From Aphelocoma coerulescens (Eukaryota; Chordata; Aves; Passeriformes; Corvidae): a stretch of DNA of 64,000 bases. Where the stretch lies: NCBI RefSeq assembly GCF_041296385.1, contig NW_027183590.1, positions 124,001 through 188,000 on the forward strand. The letters are read 5' to 3'. Positions 8,923 through 20,412 of this stretch are shown in pieces. A program made the translations under genes and the position numbers. Every line of letters begins with the position of its first letter. Position 1 is the first letter of the stretch. The notes beneath the pieces are model-generated. The model saw only the letters and a list, made by a program, of their open reading frames with translations. It had not been told where the DNA came from and did not search any database.

Positions 8923-11190
8923 CTGCTTTGAGGGGTGCAGTTGAAGTTGTAGGCAGCAAGAGCTTTCTCAGCTGGCCCTTTTGTGAGCTCTGCTTTTGCC
9001 AGATGACTTCCATCTTACCCTCTTACCATCTTAGCCTCTCATTTTTGCATATCCCAAACCCCCTTCCAAACATCCAGCAGCTGCTTGTAAAGAAGAAGTC
9101 CTAGAACAAAAAGCCAGTGCTGCCTTTCATAGCCCCTTTGCTGTCTATGAAGTAGAGGAAAGAAGCTAGTGAGACGCACTTTCTTTCTCAACTCCATAGA
9201 GCGCATCCTTCTCTCAAGGTGGCAGAGTCCTTGGCGGAAGTGAAGCATCTGCAGCTGCAGTTCAGACTGAGAGATGTGCCAGGACAGGAAACATTTGCTG
9301 ACCTTCCCTGTTCCCTGTGCAACATGATTCTCGCATCCCAGTCACTTTCACATACCTTCGGTATCCCTGAGTCCAAGCAGCTAAAGCTCACAGAGACAGA
9401 AGTGTCAGGAAGGAAAACGTTCCAAAAGCACCCCCTTCTCTTATCAGCATATAAATTGTGCACAACAGGCTGCGGCACCGAACCTTCCTTCTCAGATAGA
9501 CATGCCATCACACTTTTCACTCTTGCAGCTCGGTTGAAAAGCTCCAGCAGCTGCTCCCGCAATAGCAAAAGGTTCTAGAAGTGAAAGCCAGTTTGGGGCT
9601 GCACCTTCTCCTTGCCGCATGTAAGCCACACCAAACTCCCTGATGCACTCTGTCCTCCCCTTCTCAAAGGAGTAGACGGTGGCATCAGGACACACCTGTG
9701 TCCCAGCAGCTGGGTGCCCAGCCGGGAGCAGGAGCAGGGCTGGGGCTGCTCCCAAAGTTGCCCCACCCCAATGCCAGAGCCGGACATATGCTGAGGGGGG
9801 GCTGGATCAGGCTTTATTGTCCAGCTGCATGCCAGGAGTGAGCACAAAATCTACCTGCATTCTCTGCAGCATGCCATCCTGGAGCAGAGCCATTGCCAAA
9901 GGAAGCCGTGAGCCCGTGCCAAGCCAGTGCCGGAGTGGGATCCTAGCAGCACCTGTGGAAGCCGGGAGAGAGGAGCCCACCTGGAGCAGGTTCGTGCAGG
10001 ATTAATCATCCCGTGGCTTCCCACCAGGGTCCTGTTGCTTCCAAAAAGCCCCACAGTGTCACTGTGGCCCCTCGGTTCCACCAGGTTCCATAGCGTCACT
10101 GTGGTGCCCAGGGTTCCGTCAGCTTCGCCAGCATCCCCACGGTCTGCAGAGCTCCCCGAGCTTCTGTGGTGTCACAGTGGAGGCAGGGTTGCATCAGGTT
10201 CCATAGCATCAGCACGGTCTCCAGGGCTCCCAGAGGTTCTGTGGTGTCACAGTGGAGGCAGGGTTGCATCAGGTTCCATAGCATCACCACAGTCTCCAGG
10301 GCTCCCTGAGCTTCTGTGGTGTCACAGTGGAGGCAGGGTTGCATCAGGTTCCATAGCATCAGCACGGTCTCCAGGGCTCCCAGAGGTTCTGTGGTGTCAC
10401 AGAGGAGGCAGGGTTGCATCAGGTTCCATAGCATCAGCACGGTCTCCAGGGCTCCAAGAGCTTCTGTGGTGTCACAGAGGAGGCAGGGTTGCATCAGGTT
10501 CAATAGCATCAGCACGGTCTCCAGGGCTCCCCTGAGCTTCTGTGGTGGTGTCACAGAGGAGCCAGGCTTCCTTGTAGTTCCCCAGCATCACAAAGGCTCT
10601 CCTGGGAGCCACGGGTCACAAAGCACCGTGGGCTCTGTGCAGCCCCGCTGTGTCACAATGGCCGCTGGCTTCCACGAGCCCCCGCAGTGTCCCAGTGGGC
10701 CCCGTGGCTTTAGGAGTGGGTGGCTGGGAGTTGGTGCCAGCGGCTGGGGGAGCAGCAGCAGGGACTGTGTGTGGACAGTGCCATGGCCACTTGTGTGGCC
10801 ACTGGTGTCTCTGTGCCAGGCACAGCCGTGGTGTGTAACACCGGCTCTGGGTCCTTTGGCTGTGCAGGTGGCAGTCACGGCCTGGAGCAGGGCTGCTCCC
10901 GGGGGACAGCCTGGGGCAGGAGGCTGCTGGAGATTCATTCCCCACACTCCTTGTCATGAGGTGCTCAGAGTGATTGGAAAGGCTGTTGGCAGCAGGCAGT
11001 TCTCTGGGTTCAAGCTGTGGAGCTGTCAGCGGGAATGCAAAGGCCAAGCTGGTGAGCCTTTTGTCCTGGTGCCTTTAGTGTGTGAGCAGTCCCTGGTGCC
11101 GTTGTCTTTGGATCCTGAGTGTGGGAGAGGCAAGGCTTAGGATGGTGCGTAGAGCTGAGAAGGAAAGTGCCGAGAGCAGCGTGTGTGCTG
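8923..11190 (+). repeat. Unit U5, 2268 bp, S type, 5 monomers
   Basis: The core is 10162-10537. Monomer 4 reads CAGCACGG instead of CACCACGG. A at 9765 destroys the CpG in the GC box, a change shared only with U28. It follows a short unit. Confidence 0.95.
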
Positions 11191-13308
11191 CTGCTTTGAG
11201 GGGTGCAGTTGAAGTTGTAGGCAGCAAGAGCTTTCTCAGCTGGCCCTTTTGTGAGCTCTGCTTTTGCCAGATGACTTCCATCTTACCCTCTTACCATCTT
11301 AGCCTCTCATTTTTGCATATCCCAAACCCCCTTCCAAACATCCAGCAGCTGCTTGTAAAGAAGAAGTCCTAGAACAAAAAGCCAGTGCTGCCTTTCATAG
11401 CCCCTTTGCTGTCTATGAAGTAGAGGAAAGAAGCTAGTGAGACGCACTTTCTTTCTCAACTCCATAGAGCGCATCCTTCTCTCAAGGTGGCAGAGTCCTT
11501 GGCGGAAGTGAAGCATCTGCAGCTGCAGTTCAGACTGAGAGATGTGCCAGGACAGGAAACATTTGCTGACCTTCCCTGTTCCCTGTGCAACATGATTCTC
11601 GCATCCCAGTCACTTTCACATACCTTCGGTATCCCTGAGTCCAAGCAGCTAAAGCTCACAGAGACAGAAGTGTCAGGAAGGAAAACGTTCCAAAAGCACC
11701 CCCTTCTCTTATCAGCATATAAATTGTGCACAACAGGCTGCGGCACCGAACCTTCCTTCTCAGATAGACATGCCATCACACTTTTCACTCTTGCAGCTCG
11801 GTTGAAAAGCTCCAGCAGCTGCTCCCGCAATAGCAAAAGGTTCTAGAAGTGAAAGCCAGTTTGGGGCTGCACCTTCTCCTTGCCGCATGTAAGCCACACC
11901 AAACTCCCTGATGCACTCTGTCCTCCCCTTCTCAAAGGAGTAGACGGTGGCATCAGGACACACCTGTGTCCCAGCAGCTGGGTGCCCAGCCGGGAGCAGG
12001 AGCAGGGCTGGGGCTGCTCCCAAAGTTGCCCCGCCCCAATGCCAGAGCCGGACATATGCTGAGGGGGGGCTGGATCAGGCTTTATTGTCCAGCTGCATGC
12101 CAGGAGTGAGCACAAAATCTACCTGCATTCTCTGCAGCATGCCATCCTGGAGCAGAGCCATTGCCAAAGGAAGCCGTGAGCCCGTGCCAAGCCAGTGCCG
12201 GAGTGGGATCCTAGCAGCACCTGTGGAAGCCGGGAGAGAGGAGCCCACCTGGAGCAGGTTCGTGCAGGATTAATCATCCCGTGGCTTCCCACCAGGGTCC
12301 TGTTGCTTCCAAAAGGCCCCACAGTGTCACTGTGGCCCCTCGGTTCCACCAGGTTCCATAGCGTCACTGTGGTGCCCAGGGTTCCGTCAGCTTCGCCAGC
12401 ATCCCCACGGTCTGCAGAGCTCCCCGAGCTTCTGTGGTGTCACAGTGGAGGCAGGGTTGCATCAGGTTCCATAGCATCAGCACGGTCTCCAGGGCTCCCA
12501 GAGGTTCTGTGGTGTCACAGTGGAGGCAGGGTTGCATCAGGTTCCATAGCATCACCACAGTCTCCAGGGCTCCCTGAGCTTCTGTGGTGTCACAGTGGAG
12601 GCAGGGTTGCATCAGGTTCCATAGCATCACCACGGTCTCCAGGGCTCCCCTGAGCTTCTGTGGTGGTGTCACAGAGGAGCCAGGCTTCCTTGTAGTTCCC
12701 CAGCATCACAAAGGCTCTCCTGGGAGCCACGGGTCACAAAGCACCGTGGGCTCTGTGCAGCCCCGCTGTGTCACAATGGCCGCTGGCTTCCACGAGCCCC
12801 CGCAGTGTCCCAGTGGGCCCCGTAGCTTTAGGAGTGGGTGGCTGGGAGTTGGTGCCAGCGGCTGGGGGAGCAGCAGCAGGGACTGTGTGTGGACAGTGCC
12901 ATGGCCACTTGTGTGGCCACTGGTGTCTCTGTGCCAGGCACAGCCGTGGTGTGTAACACCGGCTCTGGGTCCTTTGGCTGTGCAGGTGGCAGTCACGGCC
13001 TGGAGCAGGGCTGCTCCCGGGGGACAGCCTGGGGCAGGAGGCTGCTGGAGATTCATTCCCCACACTCCTTGTCATGAGGTGCTCAGAGTGATTGGAAAGG
13101 CTGTTGGCAGCAGGCAGTTCTCTGGGTTCAAGCTGTGGAGCTGTCAGCGGGAATGCAAAGGCCAAGCTGGTGAGCCTTTTGTCCTGGTGCCTTTAGTGTG
13201 TGAGCAGTCCCTGGTGCCGTTGTCTTTGGATCCTGAGTGTGGGAGAGGCAAGGCTTAGGATGGTGCGTAGAGCTGAGAAGGAAAGTGCCGAGAGCAGCGT
13301 GTGTGCTG
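11191..13308 (+). repeat. Unit U6, 2118 bp, G type, short, 3 monomers
   Basis: The core is 12430-12655. The third monomer is a hybrid, with a monomer 3 front and CACCACGG in its rear half. It has A at 12824 in the GTAGC motif. At the diagnostic sites it matches U8 and, apart from offset 500, U21. Confidence 0.95.
12430..12655 (+). repeat. Contracted minisatellite, 3 monomers (U6)
   Basis: The third monomer joins a monomer 3 start (CACAGTGG) to a CACCACGG rear half and the monomer 5 end. The same junction occurs in U8 (17266-17491), U13 (28456-28681) and U21 (46600-46825). Confidence 0.9.
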
Positions 13309-16026
13309 CTGCTTTGAGGGGTGCAGTTGAAGTTGTAGGCAGCAAGAGCTTTCTCAGCTGGCCCTTTTGTGAGCTCTGCTTTTGCCAGATGACTTCCATC
13401 TTACCCTCTTACCATCTTAGCCTCTCATTTTTGCATATCCCAAACCCCCTTCCAAACATCCAGCAGCTGCTTGTAAAGAAGAAGTCCTAGAACAAAAAGC
13501 CAGTGCTGCCTTTCATAGCCCCTTTGCTGTCTATGAAGTAGAGGAAAGAAGCTAGTGAGACGCACTTTCTTTCTCAACTCCATAGAGCGCATCCTTCTCT
13601 CAAGGTGGCAGAGTCCTTGGCGGAAGTGAAGCATCTGCAGCTGCAGTTCAGACTGAGAGATGTGCCAGGACAGGAAACATTTGCTGACCTTCCCTGTTCC
13701 CTGTGCAACATGATTCTCGCATCCCAGTCACTTTCACATACCTTCGGTATCCCTGAGTCCAAGCAGCTAAAGCTCACAGAGACAGAAGTGTCAGGAAGGA
13801 AAACGTTCCAAAAGCACCCCCTTCTCTTATCAGCATATAAATTGTGCACAACAGGCTGCGGCACCGAACCTTCCTTCTCAGATAGACATGCCATCACACT
13901 TTTCACTCTTGCAGCTCGGTTGAAAAGCTCCAGCAGCTGCTCCCGCAATAGCAAAAGGTTCTAGAAGTGAAAGCCAGTTTGGGGCTGCACCTTCTCCTTG
14001 CCGCATGTAAGCCACACCAAACTCCCTGATGCACTCTGTCCTCCCCTTCTCAAAGGAGTAGACGGTGGCATCAGGACACACCTGTGTCCCAGCAGCTGGG
14101 TGCCCAGCCGGGAGCAGGAGCAGGGCTGGGGCTGCTCCCAAAGTTGCCCCGCCCCAATGCCAGAGCCGGACATATGCTGAGGGGGGGCTGGATCAGGCTT
14201 TATTGTCCAGCTGCATGCCAGGAGTGAGCACAAAATCTACCTGCATTCTCTGCAGCATGCCATCCTGGAGCAGAGCCATTGCCAAAGGAAGCCGTGAGCC
14301 CGTGCCAAGCCAGTGCCGGAGTGGGATCCTAGCAGCACCTGTGGAAGCCGGGAGAGAGGAGCCCACCTGGAGCAGGTTCGTGCAGGATTAATCATCCCGT
14401 GGCTTCCCACCAGGGTCCTGTTGCTTCCAAAAAGCCCCACAGTGTCACTGTGGCCCCTCTATTCCACCAGGTTCCATAGCGTCACTGTGGTGCCCAGGGT
14501 TCCGTCAGCTTCGCCAGCATCCCCACGGTCTGCAGAGCTCCCCGAGCTTCTGTGGTGTCACAGTGGAGGCAGGGTTGCATCAGGTTCCATAGCATCAGCA
14601 CGGTCTCCAGGGCTCCCAGAGGTTCTGTGGTGTCACAGTGGAGGCAGGGTTGCATCAGGTTCCATAGCATCACCACAGTCTCCAGGGCTCCCTGAGCTTC
14701 TGTGGTGTCACAGTGGAGGCAGGGTTGCATCAGGTTCCATAGCATCAGCACGGTCTCCAGGGCTCCCAGAGGTTCTGTGGTGTCACAGAGGAGGCAGGGT
14801 TGCATCAGGTTCCATAGCATCACCACGGTCTCCAGGGCTCCAAGAGCTTCTGTGGTGTCACAGAGGAGGCAGGGTTGCATCAGGTTCCATAGCATCAGCA
14901 CGGTCTCCAGGGCTCCCAGAGGTTCTGTGGTGTCACAGAGGAGGCAGGGTTGCATCAGGTTCCATAGCATCACCACGGTCTCCAGGGCTCCCTGAGCTTC
15001 TGTGGTGTCACAGTGGAGGCAGGGTTGCATCAGGTTCCATAGCATCAGCACGGTCTCCAGGGCTCCCAGAGGTTCTGTGGTGTCACAGTGGAGGCAGGGT
15101 TGCATCAGGTTCCATAGCATCACCACAGTCTCCAGGGCTCCCTGAGCTTCTGTGGTGTCACAGTGGAGGCAGGGTTGCATCAGGTTCCATAGCATCACCA
15201 CGGTCTCCAGGGCTCCCAGAGGTTCTGTGGTGTCACAGAGGAGGCAGGGTTGCATCAGGTTCCATAGCATCACCACGGTCTCCAGGGCTCCAAGAGCTTC
15301 TGTGGTGTCACAGAGGAGGCAGGGTTGCATCAGGTTCAATAGCATCAGCACGGTCTCCAGGGCTCCCCTGAGCTTCTGTGGTGGTGTCACAGAGGAGCCA
15401 GGCTTCCTTGTAGTTCCCCAGCATCACAAAGGCTCTCCTGGGAGCCACGGGTCACAAAGCACCGTGGGCTCTGTGCAGCCCCGCTGTGTCACAATGGCCG
15501 CTGGCTTCCACGAGCCCCCGCAGTGTCCCAGTGGGCCCCGTGGCTTTAGGAGTGGGTGGCTGGGAGTTGGTGCCAGCGGCTGGGGGAGCAGCAGCAGGGA
15601 CTGTGTGTGGACAGTGCCATGGCCACTTGTGTGGCCACTGGTGTCTCTGTGCCAGGCACAGCCGTGGTGTGTAACACCGGCTCTGGGTCCTTTGGCTGTG
15701 CAGGTGGCAGTCACGGCCTGGAGCAGGGCTGCTCCCGGGGGACAGCCTGGGGCAGGAGGCTGCTGGAGATTCATTCCCCACACTCCTTGTCATGAGGTGC
15801 TCAGAGTGATTGGAAAGGCTGTTGGCAGCAGGCAGTTCTCTGGGTTCAAGCTGTGGAGCTGTCAGCGGGAATGCAAAGGCCAAGCTGGTGAGCCTTTTGT
15901 CCTGGTGCCTTTAGTGTGTGAGCAGTCCCTGGTGCCGTTGTCTTTGGATCCTGAGTGTGGGAGAGGCAAGGCTTAGGATGGTGCGTAGAGCTGAGAAGGA
16001 AAGTGCCGAGAGCAGCGTGTGCGCTG
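13309..16026 (+). repeat. Unit U7, 2718 bp, S type, 11 monomers
   Basis: This is the longest unit, with core 14548-15373. It has private changes T at 14460 and A at 14461 just upstream of the minisatellite, and C at 16022. It directly follows short unit U6. Confidence 0.95.
14548..15373 (+). repeat. Expanded minisatellite, 11 monomers (U7)
   Basis: The order is a canonical run 1-2-3-4, two hybrid monomers, then a second run resembling 1-2-3-4-5. That equals a gain of six monomers (450 bp, three dimers). The second-run monomer 3 has CACCACGG. A duplication of most of the core with hybrid junction monomers explains it. Confidence 0.93.
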
Positions 16027-18144
16027 CTGCTTTGAGGGGTGCAGTTGAAGTTGTAGGCAGCAAGAGCTTTCTCAGCTGGCCCTTTTGTGAGCTCTGCTTT
16101 TGCCAGATGACTTCCATCTTACCCTCTTACCATCTTAGCCTCTCATTTTTGCATATCCCAAACCCCCTTCCAAACATCCAGCAGCTGCTTGTAAAGAAGA
16201 AGTCCTAGAACAAAAAGCCAGTGCTGCCTTTCATAGCCCCTTTGCTGTCTATGAAGTAGAGGAAAGAAGCTAGTGAGACGCACTTTCTTTCTCAACTCCA
16301 TAGAGCGCATCCTTCTCTCAAGGTGGCAGAGTCCTTGGCGGAAGTGAAGCATCTGCAGCTGCAGTTCAGACTGAGAGATGTGCCAGGACAGGAAACATTT
16401 GCTGACCTTCCCTGTTCCCTGTGCAACATGATTCTCGCATCCCAGTCACTTTCACATACCTTCGGTATCCCTGAGTCCAAGCAGCTAAAGCTCACAGAGA
16501 CAGAAGTGTCAGGAAGGAAAACGTTCCAAAAGCACCCCCTTCTCTTATCAGCATATAAATTGTGCACAACAGGCTGCGGCACCGAACCTTCCTTCTCAGA
16601 TAGACATGCCATCACACTTTTCACTCTTGCAGCTCGGTTGAAAAGCTCCAGCAGCTGCTCCCGCAATAGCAAAAGGTTCTAGAAGTGAAAGCCAGTTTGG
16701 GGCTGCACCTTCTCCTTGCCGCATGTAAGCCACACCAAACTCCCTGATGCACTCTGTCCTCCCCTTCTCAAAGGAGTAGACGGTGGCATCAGGACACACC
16801 TGTGTCCCAGCAGCTGGGTGCCCAGCCGGGAGCAGGAGCAGGGCTGGGGCTGCTCCCAAAGTTGCCCCGCCCCAATGCCAGAGCCGGACATATGCTGAGG
16901 GGGGGCTGGATCAGGCTTTATTGTCCAGCTGCATGCCAGGAGTGAGCACAAAATCTACCTGCATTCTCTGCAGCATGCCATCCTGGAGCAGAGCCATTGC
17001 CAAAGGAAGCCGTGAGCCCGTGCCAAGCCAGTGCCGGAGTGGGATCCTAGCAGCACCTGTGGAAGCCGGGAGAGAGGAGCCCACCTGGAGCAGGTTCGTG
17101 CAGGATTAATCATCCCGTGGCTTCCCACCAGGGTCCTGTTGCTTCCAAAAGGCCCCACAGTGTCACTGTGGCCCCTCGGTTCCACCAGGTTCCATAGCGT
17201 CACTGTGGTGCCCAGGGTTCCGTCAGCTTCGCCAGCATCCCCACGGTCTGCAGAGCTCCCCGAGCTTCTGTGGTGTCACAGTGGAGGCAGGGTTGCATCA
17301 GGTTCCATAGCATCAGCACGGTCTCCAGGGCTCCCAGAGGTTCTGTGGTGTCACAGTGGAGGCAGGGTTGCATCAGGTTCCATAGCATCACCACAGTCTC
17401 CAGGGCTCCCTGAGCTTCTGTGGTGTCACAGTGGAGGCAGGGTTGCATCAGGTTCCATAGCATCACCACGGTCTCCAGGGCTCCCCTGAGCTTCTGTGGT
17501 GGTGTCACAGAGGAGCCAGGCTTCCTTGTAGTTCCCCAGCATCACAAAGGCTCTCCTGGGAGCCACGGGTCACAAAGCACCGTGGGCTCTGTGCAGCCCC
17601 GCTGTGTCACAATGGCCGCTGGCTTCCACGAGCCCCCGCAGTGTCCCAGTGGGCCCCGTAGCTTTAGGAGTGGGTGGCTGGGAGTTGGTGCCAGCGGCTG
17701 GGGGAGCAGCAGCAGGGACTGTGTGTGGACAGTGCCATGGCCACTTGTGTGGCCACTGGTGTCTCTGTGCCAGGCACAGCCGTGGTGTGTAACACCGGCT
17801 CTGGGTCCTTTGGCTGTGCAGGTGGCAGTCACGGCCTGGAGCAGGGCTGCTCCCGGGGGACAGCCTGGGGCAGGAGGCTGCTGGAGATTCATTCCCCACA
17901 CTCCTTGTCATGAGGTGCTCAGAGTGATTGGAAAGGCTGTTGGCAGCAGGCAGTTCTCTGGGTTCAAGCTGTGGAGCTGTCAGCGGGAATGCAAAGGCCA
18001 AGCTGGTGAGCCTTTTGTCCTGGTGCCTTTAGTGTGTGAGCAGTCCCTGGTGCCGTTGTCTTTGGATCCTGAGTGTGGGAGAGGCAAGGCTTAGGATGGT
18101 GCGTAGAGCTGAGAAGGAAAGTGCCGAGAGCAGCGTGTGTGCTG
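16027..18144 (+). repeat. Unit U8, 2118 bp, G type, short, 3 monomers
   Basis: The core is 17266-17491. It has the hybrid third monomer with CACCACGG and A at 17660 in the GTAGC motif. It appears to be the same variant as U6. Confidence 0.95.
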
Positions 18145-20412
18145 CTGCTTTGAGGGGTGCAGTTGAAGTTGTAGGCAGCAAGAGCTTTCTCAGCTGGCCC
18201 TTTTGTGAGCTCTGCTTTTGCCAGATGACTTCCATCTTACCCTCTTACCATCTTAGCCTCTCATTTTTGCATATCCCAAACCCCCTTCCAAACATCCAGC
18301 AGCTGCTTGTAAAGAAGAAGTCCTAGAACAAAAAGCCAGTGCTGCCTTTCATAGCCCCTTTGCTGTCTATGAAGTAGAGGAAAGAAGCTAGTGAGACGCA
18401 CTTTCTTTCTCAACTCCATAGAGCGCATCCTTCTCTCAAGGTGGCAGAGTCCTTGGCGGAAGTGAAGCATCTGCAGCTGCAGTTCAGACTGAGAGATGTG
18501 CCAGGACAGGAAACATTTGCTGACCTTCCCTGTTCCCTGTGCAACATGATTCTCGCATCCCAGTCACTTTCACATACCTTCGGTATCCCTGAGTCCAAGC
18601 AGCTAAAGCTCACAGAGACAGAAGTGTCAGGAAGGAAAACGTTCCAAAAGCACCCCCTTCTCTTATCAGCATATAAATTGTGCACAACAGGCTGCGGCAC
18701 CGAACCTTCCTTCTCAGATAGACATGCCATCACACTTTTCACTCTTGCAGCTCGGTTGAAAAGCTCCAGCAGCTGCTCCCGCAATAGCAAAAGGTTCTAG
18801 AAGTGAAAGCCAGTTTGGGGCTGCACCTTCTCCTTGCCGCATGTAAGCCACACCAAACTCCCTGATGCACTCTGTCCTCCCCTTCTCAAAGGAGTAGACG
18901 GTGGCATCAGGACACACCTGTGTCCCAGCAGCTGGGTGCCCAGCCGGGAGCAGGAGCAGGGCTGGGGCTGCTCCCAAAGTTGCCCCGCCCCAATGCCAGA
19001 GCCGGACATATGCTGAGGGGGGGCTGGATCAGGCTTTATTGTCCAGCTGCATGCCAGGAGTGAGCACAAAATCTACCTGCATTCTCTGCAGCATGCCATC
19101 CTGGAGCAGAGCCATTGCCAAAGGAAGCCGTGAGCCCGTGCCAAGCCAGTGCCGGAGTGGGATCCTAGCAGCACCTGTGGAAGCCGGGAGAGAGGAGCCC
19201 ACCTGGAGCAGGTTCGTGCAGGATTAATCATCCCGTGGCTTCCCACCAGGGTCCTGTTGCTTCCAAAAAGCCCCACAGTGTCACTGTGGCCCCTCGGTTC
19301 CACCAGGTTCCATAGCGTCACTGTGGTGCCCAGGGTTCCGTCAGCTTCGCCAGCATCCCCACGGTCTGCAGAGCTCCCCGAGCTTCTGTGGTGTCACAGT
19401 GGAGGCAGGGTTGCATCAGGTTCCATAGCATCAGCACGGTCTCCAGGGCTCCCAGAGGTTCTGTGGTGTCACAGTGGAGGCAGGGTTGCATCAGGTTCCA
19501 TAGCATCACCACAGTCTCCAGGGCTCCCTGAGCTTCTGTGGTGTCACAGTGGAGGCAGGGTTGCATCAGGTTCCATAGCATCAGCACGGTCTCCAGGGCT
19601 CCCAGAGGTTCTGTGGTGTCACAGAGGAGGCAGGGTTGCATCAGGTTCCATAGCATCACCACGGTCTCCAGGGCTCCAAGAGCTTCTGTGGTGTCACAGA
19701 GGAGGCAGGGTTGCATCAGGTTCAATAGCATCAGCACGGTCTCCAGGGCTCCCCTGAGCTTCTGTGGTGGTGTCACAGAGGAGCCAGGCTTCCTTGTAGT
19801 TCCCCAGCATCACAAAGGCTCTCCTGGGAGCCACGGGTCACAAAGCACCGTGGGCTCTGTGCAGCCCCGCTGTGTCACAATGGCCGCTGGCTTCCACGAG
19901 CCCCCGCAGTGTCCCAGTGGGCCCCGTGGCTTTAGGAGTGGGTGGCTGGGAGTTGGTGCCAGCGGCTGGGGGAGCAGCAGCAGGGACTGTGTGTGGACAG
20001 TGCCATGGCCACTTGTGTGGCCACTGGTGTCTCTGTGCCAGGCACAGCCGTGGTGTGTAACACCGGCTCTGGGTCCTTTGGCTGTGCAGGTGGCAGTCAC
20101 GGCCTGGAGCAGGGCTGCTCCCGGGGGACAGCCTGGGGCAGGAGGCTGCTGGAGATTCATTCCCCACACTCCTTGTCATGAGGTGCTCAGAGTGATTGGA
20201 AAGGCTGTTGGCAGCAGGCAGTTCTCTGGGTTCAAGCTGTGGAGCTGTCAGCGGGAATGCAAAGGCCAAGCTGGTGAGCCTTTTGTCCTGGTGCCTTTAG
20301 TGTGTGAGCAGTCCCTGGTGCCGTTGTCTTTGGATCCTGAGTGTGGGAGAGGCAAGGCTTAGGATGGTGCGTAGAGCTGAGAAGGAAAGTGCCGAGAGCA
20401 GCGTGTGTGCTG
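18145..20412 (+). repeat. Unit U9, 2268 bp, S type, 5 monomers
   Basis: The core is 19384-19759. It is an S-type unit directly after short unit U8. I saw no private variant. Confidence 0.95.

Larger units (their letters stand above)
8923..13308 (+). repeat. Higher-order block B (units U5-U6)
   Basis: This is the minimal block: one S-type unit with 5 monomers followed by one short G-type unit, 4386 bp in all. It is bounded on the left by short unit U4 and on the right by S unit U7. Confidence 0.65.
13309..18144 (+). repeat. Higher-order block C (units U7-U8)
   Basis: This S-plus-short pair has the same layout as block B, but its S unit carries an 11-monomer minisatellite, giving 4836 bp. Its short unit U8 matches U6 at the diagnostic sites I checked: three monomers, CACCACGG in the third, and A in the GTAGC motif. 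Confidence 0.65.
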
